NCBI GenBank assembly: GCA_040954595.2
Contig: JBECUI020000034.1
Span: 62,001 to 126,000 of the forward strand
Direction: 5' to 3'
DNA from: Balanoglossus misakiensis
Taxonomy: Eukaryota > Hemichordata
DNA length: 64,000 nucleotides
Part shown: piece after piece, positions 54,368 through 64,000 of the stretch
Position numbering within the stretch: position 1 is the first letter of the stretch
How the letters are laid out: each line of letters starts with the position of its first letter
Notes under the pieces: model-generated
Told to the model about the DNA's origin: nothing
Databases searched by the model: none
Seen by the model: only the letters and a program-made list of their open reading frames with translations
Position numbers and translations under genes: made by a program

Positions 54368-57300
54368 ATGAATTGTATTCCCCGTATTCTTTCTATTTTG
54401 TTCTTTTTTCATCTGCCGATCTTGCTTTTTGCGCAGACTGCAAATGGCACGCATCTATACTACCGGTATCTTTCTCCCCAATATTTTGCTCTGGGGGTAT
54501 CGGTAGCTCGCTCTGAGTCGATACTTGATGCCGCTGTTAATCCGGCACTCAATGCAAAGGTGCAACGTTTTCATTTGCAGGCTAATTATGCGACGCTTAT
54601 TGATGATAGTCCTAAAATTAGCGGCCATTTTGCCAATGTAGGTCTGGGCATCCCCTCGCCATACGGAGTATTCATGGTGTCAGGGCACTTCATTAATGCC
54701 GATAGTCCGCATCTATCTTTGGGAACATCCGGTACGTTCCATTTTGCCTTTTCCAAGGCAATTACCGAAAATTTTTGGTTTGGTACCGGATTACGCGCCC
54801 AAGTTGGCGGAAGTGGGAATTACATTGATTGGGGACTTGGTGCGGATTTAGGTATGGCATACACTTTTCAGTTAGAGGCAATCCCCTATGTTCGTCTTGG
54901 TCTTGCATTGCAGCAAATGGGCAAATGGTTTGTTCCGCGCCCTGGACTTTTTTCAATGCCCGAACCCTTTACTCTTGCCTTTGGTACGGAAACTATGTTC
55001 TTGGATCGCGATAATGTCGCCATATCCTTGAATACGAACCTCAGTCTGCCCTTCTTTCAGAGTCTACGCAGTGACATCGGACTTCGGTTCAGCTTCTTCG
55101 ACATGGTAGAGATATACACTTCTATGCGGTTGGACTTGGATGGTCTGTTGGACCGTCTCCAGCCGATGCATTCCCTATATCCCAGCTTTGGCATAAACTT
55201 TCGCATCCCATTGTCACAGGATGTACAGCAAAAAAGACCTGAAATAGAAATTAGGGCCGCATCAAGCCCTCTTAACAAGAACTACTGGATTGCCGGTGCC
55301 GAAGTAGTAGTGGCTTTTGGACAGATAGACAGAAATCCGCCTGAGGTACAGATCGGCTTTGACGAGGCGAACAATTATATTTCACCAAACAATGACGGAA
55401 CACAGGATATGCTGAACATTGATCTTGCCATCACTGATGAGCGATACGTTCAAAGCTATCGCATGGACATATTTAACAGTGATGGAACACTTGTGCATAC
55501 TATTAAGAATGCAGAAAACAGAGTAGAAAATCAGGTTAGAAACTTTTTTGTTCGCTTTGTTGCCGCTGATAAGGGAATTAGCATTCCTCCGAGTCTTCAT
55601 TGGAACGGTATAATGGATGACGGCACAATTGCCCCCTCTGGAGAATACTATTTTCATCTTTTATCCGAAGACGATAACGGCAACATTTTTGCAAGCAAGG
55701 ACTATCGCTTTATTATTGATCGAGAGCCGCCCGAGTTGGAACTTACTCCATTGTTAGGCAGCGAGTTGATTTTTTCTCCAAACGGAGACGGGAAACGCGA
55801 TTCCTTAACAATTACACAGAAGGGAAGCCGAGAGAAGAGCTGGATAGCCGGCATTTATAGGGGAGACGGAACGGTAATGCGGAGTTTTACCAGAAGCAAT
55901 AGTCCCTTGGCATCCATTGTATGGGATGGGAGAGACAATGAAGGAATTACCGTACCTGACGGAGTATACCGGTATACTGTAGAGGGAACAGACAATGCAG
56001 GAAACAGCACGAGTAGTTTCATACAAAATATTATTGTTAGAACGGATCCTACCCCGATAGCTCTGCGGATTGATCGGCGCTATTTTTCCCCGAATAGGGA
56101 CGACCGAGCCGACACCATTCAGATTCTGCCTCAGTTGGAAAATAAGTTGGGCATTGTTAACTGGGAGTTATTGGTAAGCGAGGTCGACGGTGAGGTAGTT
56201 CGGGGGTACAGCGGCACCGAATTACTGGAAGCCATCAGTTTTGATGGGTACAGCGAGTCCTCTACCGTCTTACCCGATGGCAAATACTTTGCGCATCTCA
56301 AGGTGTACTATATACACGGCAATCGCCCGGAGGTAAGTTCACCGGAGTTCATTATTGATACGCAACACCCGGTTGCCAGTTTATCAGCTGATATTTCCAT
56401 AATTTCCCCCAACGGTGATCAAATCAAGGATGAAATCCGATTTGTTCAGTCTTCCTCTTTCGAAGAGGAGTGGATTGCAGAAATTACCGACAGTGCCGGA
56501 AAAATTGTACACAAGAAAACATGGTCCGGTGCAATTCCCCGTGAATACGTTTGGGCGGGACGGCTCTCTGACGGCAGAATTGCTTCGGACGGAGAATACA
56601 GCTACACCCTGTTTAGTGAAGATAGAGCTGAAAATAGAAGTACTGTCGAATCAATTAATTTTTCTGTTGATACAAGCACCGCAGCAATTCTTTTTTCTTC
56701 GGAGTTTCTTGCCTTTTCACCCAATAAGGATAATAAACAAGATGAAAATACCCTTTTTATTCGTCTGGATGGTGCAAATGTGGAGAAATACATTTGCACG
56801 ATAAGTACGAGTACCGGTACGGTAGTACGCACCTTTCAGGGGGTGAATCGAGTTCCCGAAACCATTTCTTGGGACGGGACGAACGATGAAAGAACTGTGG
56901 TCTCGGATGGTGAGTATCGAGCAGATATAGAAGTACTATTGAAGAATGGGAACAGTGTCAAGGCAACTGTGCCTACAATAGAGATTGATACCGGATATCC
57001 GACTGCGACAGTAAAAACGGACGAGGGCATATTTTCCCCAAACGGTGATGGGCTGAAAGATGAGATAAACATTGTACAGACATCAAGTAGGGAAGAAGAA
57101 TGGTCAGCTCATATTCTGTCGGAAACTGATGAAGTTCTGCGATCATTTACATGGTCCGATAGCAATTTGCCTCATTTACAATGGGACGGCAGCGACGAAA
57201 ACGGCAACATTCTACCCGATGGCTATTACTACTACGTCCTCAGCAGCCAGGACCCTGCTGGTAATCTGTATCAGTCCGATCCGCTGCCAATACATTTGGA

Positions 57301-58373
57301 TACCCGTCCTGCCTCTGTATTTCTGACAGCAGATACCCTTGCCATTGCACCGGACACTCGCAATATCAATAATATCAATAATGCCAATTTTTCTACAGGT
57401 TTTGTCAATTTTTCGGTTCTTCTTGACGATACTAATGATGTCGATGACTGGCAATTCATTATTCGAACAGAAGATAATGTCCCTTATTACAGCAAGAGTG
57501 GTACTATTGCCGAAAAGGAAATGCAATTTCAGTGGATGGGAAGCAATAATGAGGGTGAAATTCGGGAGGGCTTGTATATAGCAGAATTTTCTATCCGATA
57601 CACTCGTGGAGTTCATCCGCGTGCATCTTCACCGCCAATTCTCGTAGACATTTCACCTCCAAAAGCCTCGGTACAGTTGGATGCGCTTCCCTTTTCTCCT
57701 GATAATGATGGAATTAATGATACGTTGACAATTTTGCTTGATGTGTACGATGTCAGCGAGTACGGTAACTGGTCGTTTTCAATTTTTGATAGGAACAATA
57801 TCTTATTCCGGGAATTTAGCGGGACGAAGAAACCTGCTTCTGAGTTATTATGGGACGGGCGTTCACAAGATGGTGAACTCGTTATATCTGCGGAGGATTA
57901 CCCCTATACCTTTGAAATTACTGATGTCTTAGGAAATACAAGGGTTGTTTCCGGGAGCATTCCTGTCGATGTATTAGTTATTCGTCAAGGTGATGTACTA
58001 AAGGTGCGTATTTCATCAATTTATTTGAACCAAATTCACCTGAATTGTATGTAAATGAAGACGATCCGCGAGGCATTAAGAATAGAGAAGTTCTTACTCG
58101 TCTTACTGAGGTTTTTCAGCGTTATGATACCTATCGTATTCTTATTGAAGGGCATGCAGTAAATATTAGTGGAACTGCCATTGAAGAAGAAACGGAACTT
58201 TCCAGTTATCACTTGCACGAGCTATCAGTGTACAGGCGGCATTGGCGGAATACGGTATTGCATTTTCTCGCCTTATGGTTGCCGGTAGGGGTGGATCTCA
58301 ACCGATAGTTCCTCATACCGATTTGGAGCAACGGTGGAAGAATAGGCGAGTTGAGTTTATCTTGTTAAAGTAA
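54368..58373 (+). pseudogene. giant outer-membrane protein: beta-barrel + FlgD-like Ig repeats + OmpA domain, frameshifted at the 3' end
   Basis: About 1330 residues in full. A signal peptide (1-22) leads into a ~300-residue UPF0164/PorV-like barrel region. Eight ~100-residue beta-sandwich modules follow, each opening with a Ca-type loop such as FSPNGDGKRD and most containing WDGRDNEG...DGVY as in FlgD Ig folds. A C-terminal OmpA-like domain (IEGHAVNISGT, then NRRVEFILLK) should bind peptidoglycan. The frame breaks at ~58029 (one T missing) and ~58213 (one base missing), so the OmpA domain is out of frame as given. The first 1228 codons are open. I start at ATG 54368. Confidence 0.82.
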
Positions 58374-58377
58374 AATT

Positions 58378-59400
58378 ATGAAAGCATGGCATGTTGTTGT
58401 TAGCAGTATATTAGTCCTTGTTGCAGGTATAGCAATTCTGGTAACGACAGGGTTATTTATGAACTCTCCCCCAGGTGAACATCTGGATCCAATATACTTT
58501 ATTGTGTATCCGGAAGAGTCTTTGCGCAGCATTGCTGCTCGACTTGAAGAAAATGAGATAATCCGCTCGGCAACTATGCTGGAGCTTTGGGCTCGCTGGA
58601 ATGGAACTGCCGCTTCTTTTCGGCAGGGACAGTATCTTATTCGACCGGAAGAAGGTATGACTACCATTCATGATCGACTGGTAAGTGGCGATGAGGTTGC
58701 TTTACGGGTTACTATTCCCGAAGGTTACACGACACGTAAAATTGCTGCCCGCTTGGAAGAACACGAAATAAGCGAAGCAGCTCTTTTTTTAGATGCCGTA
58801 TCTGACGGGAGCATTCTTGCTGAATATGGCATACGGGCTCAGACTGTAGAAGGCTTTTTATATCCTGATACCTACTTTTTCCCACGCAACTATGATGCAA
58901 AGAAGATTGTGGAACACATGGTTCGCACCTTCTTTACCAAACTGGAGAGGGTTTATCCTGATTTTCGAAGCCTCCCTCCACAAACAATTTATGATACTAT
59001 TGTTCTTGCAAGCATTATTGAGCGAGAGTACGTTGATGAACAAGAGGCACCGCTCATTGCATCTGTGTTTTATAACCGATTGGAGATTGGTATGAAACTG
59101 CAATCATGTGCGACTATTGTTTATGTTATGACCGAAGAAGAACAGTTGGAGCATCCTCAGCGCTTATTGTACAGCGATCTTAAGAGAGAATCATTGTATA
59201 ATACCTACCTACACAGTGGATTGCCTCCTGCTCCCATATCTAATCCCGGTCTGGTAGCATTAGCAGCGGCGTTTAATCCGGCTGAAACGGATTATTGGTT
59301 CTTTGTATTAAAAGGAGAAGATGCACAGCGACATTACTTTTCTCGTTCTCTTGAAGAACATTCTCAAGCAGCTTTTCTCTTTTTGAAGTCATCATCATAA
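58378..59400 (+). CDS. mltG: endolytic murein transglycosylase MltG
   Basis: Cuts nascent glycan strands at the inner membrane and sets their length. One N-terminal membrane helix (~residues 7-27), a LysM-like periplasmic part (~35-100) and the YceG catalytic domain are present. The catalytic Glu is E215 in ILASIIERE, followed by IASVFYNRLEIGMKLQ. The usual TDP motif after MKLQ reads SCAT here. It is 340 residues. It starts 4 bp after the OmpA-type gene and ends 4 bp before dnaG. Confidence 0.92.
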   Translation: MKAWHVVVSSILVLVAGIAILVTTGLFMNSPPGEHLDPIYFIVYPEESLRSIAARLEENEIIRSATMLELWARWNGTAASFRQGQYLIRPEEGMTTIHDRLVSGDEVALRVTIPEGYTTRKIAARLEEHEISEAALFLDAVSDGSILAEYGIRAQTVEGFLYPDTYFFPRNYDAKKIVEHMVRTFFTKLERVYPDFRSLPPQTIYDTIVLASIIEREYVDEQEAPLIASVFYNRLEIGMKLQSCATIVYVMTEEEQLEHPQRLLYSDLKRESLYNTYLHSGLPPAPISNPGLVALAAAFNPAETDYWFFVLKGEDAQRHYFSRSLEEHSQAAFLFLKSSS

Positions 59401-59404
59401 ATAT

Positions 59405-61198
59405 ATGCGCATTCCCGAAGAGGTTATAAGAGAAATTATAAGCAGGGTAAATATTGTAGACTTGGTCGGACGATACGTCACATTAAAACAGCGCGGAAAC
59501 AGGTATTGGGGGCTTAGTCCATTCAAAAGCGAGAAGACTCCCTCCTTTACTGTATCACCGGAGAAGGGGGTATATTACTGTTTTAGTACACAAAAAGGTG
59601 GAAATGCAATTAGCTTTGTTCAGGAAGTTGAAAACCTTCAGTTTCGTGAGGCAATTATTTTTCTTGCAGAGATAGTTGGCATGTCCGATTTACTCAAAGA
59701 AGGTAAAACTGATAGAACATATTATACCCGAAAAGAAATTTTATCTCGCTTAACGGTTTCTTTTGCACACATTCTCTTAAATGATGCTCGTGCAGAGGGT
59801 GCGCGGAACTATCTTCAGAGGCGAGGCATTACTGAGGAATCGATACGGTCTTTTTCTCTTGGCTTTGTTCTTAACAGTGCAGGGTGGGTGTATAACAAAC
59901 TTCGCAAACATAGTTATTCGGATGATATTATTATGAGTACCGGTCTGTTCTCCGATAACAAGAACTTCTTGTTTACCGGGCGTATTATGTTTCCAATTTT
60001 TTCGGTGCAGAATGAAGTTATTGCTTTTGGCGGTCGTATTATAGGCGGGAATGCCCCAAAATACATTAATTCTCGTGATACGGATTTATTTTCAAAAAGA
60101 CGAATCTTGTACGGACTGTTACAGGCAATACCTGCAATTCGTAAGCAGAAGTTTGTGTACATAGTCGAAGGCTATTTAGATGTTCTTGCCATGCATCAAG
60201 CGGGATATCCCGAAACAGTAGCAACACTGGGAACTGCATTGAGCATTGAGCATCTTAAGTTGCTACGGAGGTATACAAATAATATCATTTTTGTATATGA
60301 TAATGATGAATCAGGGAGGAATGCAGTTCTACGCTCTGCAATGTTAGCAGAAGAGATTGAATTACCGGCGTCTGTTGTTACTCTTCCATCTGGGAGTGAT
60401 CCTGCTGATTTAATTATATCTGGGAAAGGTGATGTTTTAGATTCCTGTTTGCAAAAACAGGAGCATGTATTTCAGTTCATTCTTTTGCATTATCGGCAGA
60501 CATACGGAGATGAGCCGCGAACATTAAAGGCATTTGCTAATAAGGTTTTTGAGTATATTGAGCATGTCCCATCAGAAATCGGACGAGAAAGTTATATACT
60601 GCAATTTGCAGATGAATTTTCTTTAGATAGGCATATTGTAACAACTGATTTTCAACGGTATAATAAATCTCGGCGTCAGAGTATTCAGAGGGAAGTCCAT
60701 AGTACGGAACAAGCATCTTATGATTCAAAAAAAAGCATCGAACTTGTACTTATGGTTGTACTATTTCGCAGACCCGATTTATTTGCCAAGTATCGAAGTA
60801 AAATTTTGCTAGATGATATGACTGATAAACAGGCACGGGAATTATATTGTTTGATGGAAGATAGCTTTCGTTCCGGTGATCTTGATAATCCAAACTGGAA
60901 TGTATTGCATATAATTCAGAATGAACAGTTGCGTAATTATATTGTTGAGTCTTTGAGCAGTGATGAATTTAACAATGAAGAGGATCTCATTGAAGAGTCT
61001 CTTGTTCGCTTGTTGACACGAAAGTATAAGACTGATCAGAGACATATAGAACGGAAGATACGTAAGTTAGAACAAGACGGCAATATGAGCACTATGGAAA
61101 GACGAGAACTTCTTGCAGAAAAGCAGCATATTGACAAAAAAATTAAAGAGTTAGGTGCCAAGCCAGGTGCCCGAGTTACTGGAGGAAATAGCGAGTGA
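59405..61198 (+). CDS. dnaG: DNA primase with degenerate zinc ribbon
   Basis: Synthesises RNA primers for replication. The N-terminal CHC2 ribbon keeps its surrounding sequence ([18 protein letters not shown]), but the zinc ligands read S38, K41, C59 and T62 in place of Cys, His, Cys, Cys, so zinc binding is very unlikely. The RNA polymerase domain and TOPRIM fold follow with E255 (VEGYLDVL) and the DND pair near 299-301. The C-terminal DnaB-interaction region is helical. It is 597 residues. It overlaps rpoD by 4 bp (GTGA). Confidence 0.95.
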   Translation: MRIPEEVIREIISRVNIVDLVGRYVTLKQRGNRYWGLSPFKSEKTPSFTVSPEKGVYYCFSTQKGGNAISFVQEVENLQFREAIIFLAEIVGMSDLLKEGKTDRTYYTRKEILSRLTVSFAHILLNDARAEGARNYLQRRGITEESIRSFSLGFVLNSAGWVYNKLRKHSYSDDIIMSTGLFSDNKNFLFTGRIMFPIFSVQNEVIAFGGRIIGGNAPKYINSRDTDLFSKRRILYGLLQAIPAIRKQKFVYIVEGYLDVLAMHQAGYPETVATLGTALSIEHLKLLRRYTNNIIFVYDNDESGRNAVLRSAMLAEEIELPASVVTLPSGSDPADLIISGKGDVLDSCLQKQEHVFQFILLHYRQTYGDEPRTLKAFANKVFEYIEHVPSEIGRESYILQFADEFSLDRHIVTTDFQRYNKSRRQSIQREVHSTEQASYDSKKSIELVLMVVLFRRPDLFAKYRSKILLDDMTDKQARELYCLMEDSFRSGDLDNPNWNVLHIIQNEQLRNYIVESLSSDEFNNEEDLIEESLVRLLTRKYKTDQRHIERKIRKLEQDGNMSTMERRELLAEKQHIDKKIKELGAKPGARVTGGNSE

Positions 61199-62691
61199 AA
61201 AATAATCAGAGGGAGACATCAACTGATGATCTCGTTCATTTATATCTAAAAGAAATAGGAAAAGAAGAGCTACTCAATTCGGCACAGGAAGTCAAGCTAT
61301 CCAAGCAAATGGAAGAAGGCGAACGGATCATCACCAGCATTCTTTCAGTATCGGGATTTCTTATTATAGAATTATATGAAATGGTGAGCCGCTTTTCAGA
61401 GGAAAAACATGATGTAAAGGGAGGTGCCCGTACTGCTCTCGGCCGTCCGACGGATCGCCGTCGCATCAATCAGTTCTGTCGATCTATTCAAAACAATTTT
61501 TTTGCAAAGATGGGGGAATATGCGAACTTTGAAAAGGAACTGCTGGTCAGTGCTATTGATTCGATTAAAGACCCGAGAATCCAATCGCTGCGAACGGAAC
61601 TTCTGACCTTACTGAAAGACCTTGATATACATCAGGATGAACTGCGACAACTTTCCGATACTTTTTTGAAAAATGCAAAGACATTAGAGGAAATCAGAGA
61701 ACGAAAAATGCGTCTTTCACGACGATTGCAGATAGATAATCTACAAGAATTACGCAAGTTAGCACGTGCTTTGATTTCTGAGCGAACCCGTAGAGAAACC
61801 GAAGTGCGACTCAATATGCCTTCTGACCAAATAAAAGAAACAATTCGTCAGTTACAGGTTGACGATAGGCAACGACGTGTGCTTGAATTCCGCTTTGGAG
61901 TGCCTGCTGATCATATTATTGAAGAATCGGCAGTTGTGGCTCGCGGAAGAAATATGATGCAATCTGCTAAAGAACAACTCATTCAAGCTAATTTACGTCT
62001 GGTCGTTAGCATTGCTAAACGATATACTAATAGAGGATTGCATTTTTTCGATTTGGTACAAGAAGGGAACATCGGTTTAATTAAAGCTGTAGAAAAATTT
62101 GAATATCGTAAGGGCTTCAAGTTTTCAACCTATGCGACCTGGTGGATTAGGCAAGCAATAACTCGTTCGATATCGGACCAGGCAAGGACTATACGTATTC
62201 CTGTTCATATGATAGAACAAATAAATAAGATTTCTCGGGAATCACGACAGATGGTGCAGAACCTTGGACGAGAACCGACTGATGAGGAATTGGCACAATA
62301 TCTGGGATGGTCAACGAGTAAGGTAAAAACGGTTAAAAGCGTTGCTAAGGATCCTATTTCGTTGGAAACGGCAGTGGGTGAAGATGAAGATTCCTTATTG
62401 GGCAATTTTATTGAGGATAAAGACGTCAAAAGCCCTGCTCAGGAAACGACGTTTGCAATGTTTCAAGAGCATATGCGTTCGGTATTATCTACATTGCCGA
62501 TACGTGAGCAGGAAGTTTTACAGAAACGCTTTGGGCTTGAAGATGGATATTCGCTAACACTTGAGGAAGTTGGGTTGCAATTTGATGTAACACGTGAGAG
62601 AATTCGGCAGATTGAGTCAAAGGCGCTACGACGCTTACGCCATCCAAGAAAAAGCAAGCCAATGCGTGATTATCTTGGTGATGGAAAATAG
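61195..62691 (+). CDS. rpoD: RNA polymerase primary sigma factor (sigma70), without region 1.1
   Basis: Directs RNA polymerase to the housekeeping promoters seen in this window. Region 1.2 starts almost at once ([11 protein letters not shown]), and a shortened non-conserved region follows. Region 2 has [36 protein letters not shown] and the -10-reading [13 protein letters not shown]. Region 4.2 has [20 protein letters not shown] for the -35. At 498 residues it lacks the acidic region 1.1 of E. coli sigma70 (613). GTG 61195 overlaps the dnaG stop. Confidence 0.96.
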   Translation: MKNNQRETSTDDLVHLYLKEIGKEELLNSAQEVKLSKQMEEGERIITSILSVSGFLIIELYEMVSRFSEEKHDVKGGARTALGRPTDRRRINQFCRSIQNNFFAKMGEYANFEKELLVSAIDSIKDPRIQSLRTELLTLLKDLDIHQDELRQLSDTFLKNAKTLEEIRERKMRLSRRLQIDNLQELRKLARALISERTRRETEVRLNMPSDQIKETIRQLQVDDRQRRVLEFRFGVPADHIIEESAVVARGRNMMQSAKEQLIQANLRLVVSIAKRYTNRGLHFFDLVQEGNIGLIKAVEKFEYRKGFKFSTYATWWIRQAITRSISDQARTIRIPVHMIEQINKISRESRQMVQNLGREPTDEELAQYLGWSTSKVKTVKSVAKDPISLETAVGEDEDSLLGNFIEDKDVKSPAQETTFAMFQEHMRSVLSTLPIREQEVLQKRFGLEDGYSLTLEEVGLQFDVTRERIRQIESKALRRLRHPRKSKPMRDYLGDGK

Positions 62692-62697
62692 GAGTGA

Positions 62698-63660
62698 ATG
62701 ATGGTACAGGATTTACTGGAACGATTGCTAGTATTACAGGGGCATCTTGAGGAAAAATATGAGTTGGAAAATGAAATTACCAAGCTTCCAACCATACTTC
62801 GGACGAAGGAACAGCTGTTAGAGCGCCTAAGAGCATCTGTAGAGAATATGATTGCTCAGGAAGAGCGGCAGTCTCAAGAATTAACAAGAAATCAGCTTGA
62901 TATTGAACGTCTTGAAGAAGAACGTACAAGGTACGAAACGCAGATTAGTACGATTGCTACACAGCGCGAATATGAGGCCTTGGAAAAAGAAATAAAGAAT
63001 GTTTTTGTCAGCGAACAAAATGCTCGCAAGACCTATAGCAGAATGACTGCCGAATCCAACGAATTGCAGGAACGGCGAAAACAAGAAGATGGGCTTCTTA
63101 AAATTCAGGAAACTGAACTGTTAGGAGAAAAAAAGCGGGTTGTAAAGGAAGAAACTGCGAAAAAGAAAAAGTTGGTGGTTATTGAAAAAAAGATCGACGA
63201 GATATCACAAAATATTGACCAAGGACTGCTATTTAAGTTTCGGCGAATTATTCGCAGCAAGAGCGGGCGCGGCATTGTTCAACTAAAAGGGACAGTATGT
63301 GGCGGGTGTCAGATGGTACTTCCCGAGCAGTTTGTAAACACTGTTCGAATTGGGAATGAAATACTTTTCTGTCCTTACTGCTCTAAAATACTTTTTTATC
63401 AAGAGGATATTGATGAGGAAAAAAGTTGGTTCGGTGATGAAGATGATGCAGTTGAAGGACTGATTGATCTGGTTGAAAGCGAAATTCCCGACGATTTTGA
63501 GTACTACAACACCGACGATGATGACAAAGAAGAAGAAGATGAAGAGTTAGATACTGAGGATAGCGAAGAAGTAAAAGATATAGAATTTGACGATGAGGAG
63601 GATGAATCCTCCATTGATCTTGATGATGAAGATGAAAGTGAAGAAGAATTAGAAGAGTAA
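62698..63660 (+). CDS. coiled-coil C4 zinc-ribbon protein (DUF164/CT398-like)
   Basis: Residues ~5-190 form a long coiled coil (Glu/Lys/Leu heptads). A zinc ribbon with CGGC and, 25 residues later, CPYC lies at ~200-235. The last ~80 residues are almost entirely Asp/Glu, a low-complexity acidic tail. The family occurs next to rpoD in treponemes (from memory) and is linked to nucleic-acid or secretion functions in others; the role here is unknown. Two ATGs are adjacent: 62701 has better spacing to GGAG (62691-62694). Confidence 0.85.
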   Translation: MMVQDLLERLLVLQGHLEEKYELENEITKLPTILRTKEQLLERLRASVENMIAQEERQSQELTRNQLDIERLEEERTRYETQISTIATQREYEALEKEIKNVFVSEQNARKTYSRMTAESNELQERRKQEDGLLKIQETELLGEKKRVVKEETAKKKKLVVIEKKIDEISQNIDQGLLFKFRRIIRSKSGRGIVQLKGTVCGGCQMVLPEQFVNTVRIGNEILFCPYCSKILFYQEDIDEEKSWFGDEDDAVEGLIDLVESEIPDDFEYYNTDDDDKEEEDEELDTEDSEEVKDIEFDDEEDESSIDLDDEDESEEELEE

Positions 63661-63989
63661 AGGGCAGACGATGTTACCGCTGCATTTAGCAGAGGAAAGT
63701 CCGGGCTCCACAGAGCGTGATACCGGGTAATGCCCGGCTACAATTATTGTACGAGATAGTGCCACAGAAAATATACCGCCATTTTTTGGTAAGGGTGAAA
63801 AGGTAAGGTAAGAGCTTACCGGTCAATATGGTAACATTTGATGCAAGGTAAACCTTGTCAGGAGCAAGTTCAAGCAGCAGATTGGTTGCTCGCCATATAT
63901 CTGCGGGTAGAATGCATGAGTGCATCAGAAATGTTGCATCGAGATAAATGGTAACACAAGACAGAACCCGGCTTATTGTTTGCCCTTCT
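63660..63989 (+). ncRNA. rnpB: RNase P RNA, bacterial class A
   Basis: The catalytic RNA that matures tRNA 5' ends. The 5' P4 strand and CR-I (GAGGAAAGTCCGGGCTCC, 63692-63709) are unmistakable. The 3' CR-V reads ACAGAACCCGGCTTA (63964-63978). P1 is formed by AAGGGCAGAC (63660-63669) and GTTTGCCCTT (63980-63989). A T-run follows at once and may serve as terminator. It lies immediately after the zinc-ribbon gene. Confidence 0.95.
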
Positions 63990-64000
63990 TTTTTTTTACA

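Noticed and set aside
57361-57385. Short AAT/ATC tandem repeat as a contingency locus
   Set aside because: Units keep the reading frame (Asn/Ile-rich loop) and there are too few copies to act as a switch.
1-64000. CRISPR arrays, insertion sequences, prophage or integrase genes
   Set aside because: I found no regular spaced repeats, transposase or recombinase motifs, or terminal inverted repeats; the window reads as core chromosome.

Overview
This window is chromosomal DNA of a spirochaete close to Treponema. The evidence is a set of family-level matches and gene neighbourhoods that, as far as I recall, are shared with treponemes: rpsT-HU ... cinA-rho-rpmE-lnt, dnaG-rpoD-zinc-ribbon, flgF-flgG-flgJ, an FlaB-type flagellin and periplasmic-flagellum accessory genes. 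Base composition looks moderately AT-rich (not computed). Genes are packed tightly, with many 1-50 bp overlaps, several convergent pairs that overlap at their stops, and no intergenic gap over about 300 bp. I see no insertion sequence, prophage or CRISPR array.

Layout. 1-9.8 kb: end of a tRNA (probably Gln), then a same-strand run rplY-pth-tilS-ftsH-TPR/Ca-motif protein-HtrA lipoprotein-lepA. 9.8-12.9 kb (minus): DUF115/Maf-like protein and a frameshifted PpiD-like isomerase. 13-16 kb: tRNA-Pro, frameshifted LysM/M23-like protein, tRNA-Met, frameshifted cysS and frameshifted sufE. 16-23 kb: aldo/keto reductase, rpsT, HU, response regulator, bactofilin, CinA C-terminal domain, rho, rpmE, lnt. 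23-27.7 kb: surE, two TPR proteins, a degenerate HD-GYP protein. 27.8-33 kb: aminotransferase and three tRNA synthetases (gltX, glyQS, tyrS). 33-37.5 kb (minus): lone ParB domain, PBP1A, a candidate sRNA, M23 peptidase, small membrane protein. 37.6-40 kb: two cyclic-nucleotide-binding regulators and a beta-barrel-like protein. 40-48 kb: tRNA-Thr, flagellar rod genes, polysaccharide deacetylase, tsaD, apt, rpmF-acpP-rnc, cca and flagellin flaB. 48-54 kb: thiN, an unknown protein, HAD hydrolase, aroH-type chorismate mutase, frameshifted map, two tRNAs and a frameshifted MBL hydrolase. 54-64 kb: a giant repeat/OmpA outer-membrane protein, mltG, dnaG, rpoD, zinc-ribbon protein and rnpB.

How it fits together. 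Most genes serve translation (ribosomal proteins, synthetases, tRNA maturation by rnpB, cca, tilS and tsaD), envelope building (PBP1A, M23, MltG, Lnt, HtrA, bactofilin, OmpA-type tether) and motility (rod proteins, flagellin, possible flagellin glycosylation). The clearest regulatory signal is the flaB leader, with two hairpins that present GGA in their loops; one matches the CsrA consensus and the other contains the Shine-Dalgarno. A second pattern is a group of genes with sigma70 promoters so close to the ATG that the mRNA should be leaderless. Several genes expected to be essential (cysS, map, flaB) carry frameshifts, often in short homopolymers. These cluster in about 12.4-16.0 and 47.5-54.1 kb, so local sequencing error has to be ruled out before gene decay is claimed.
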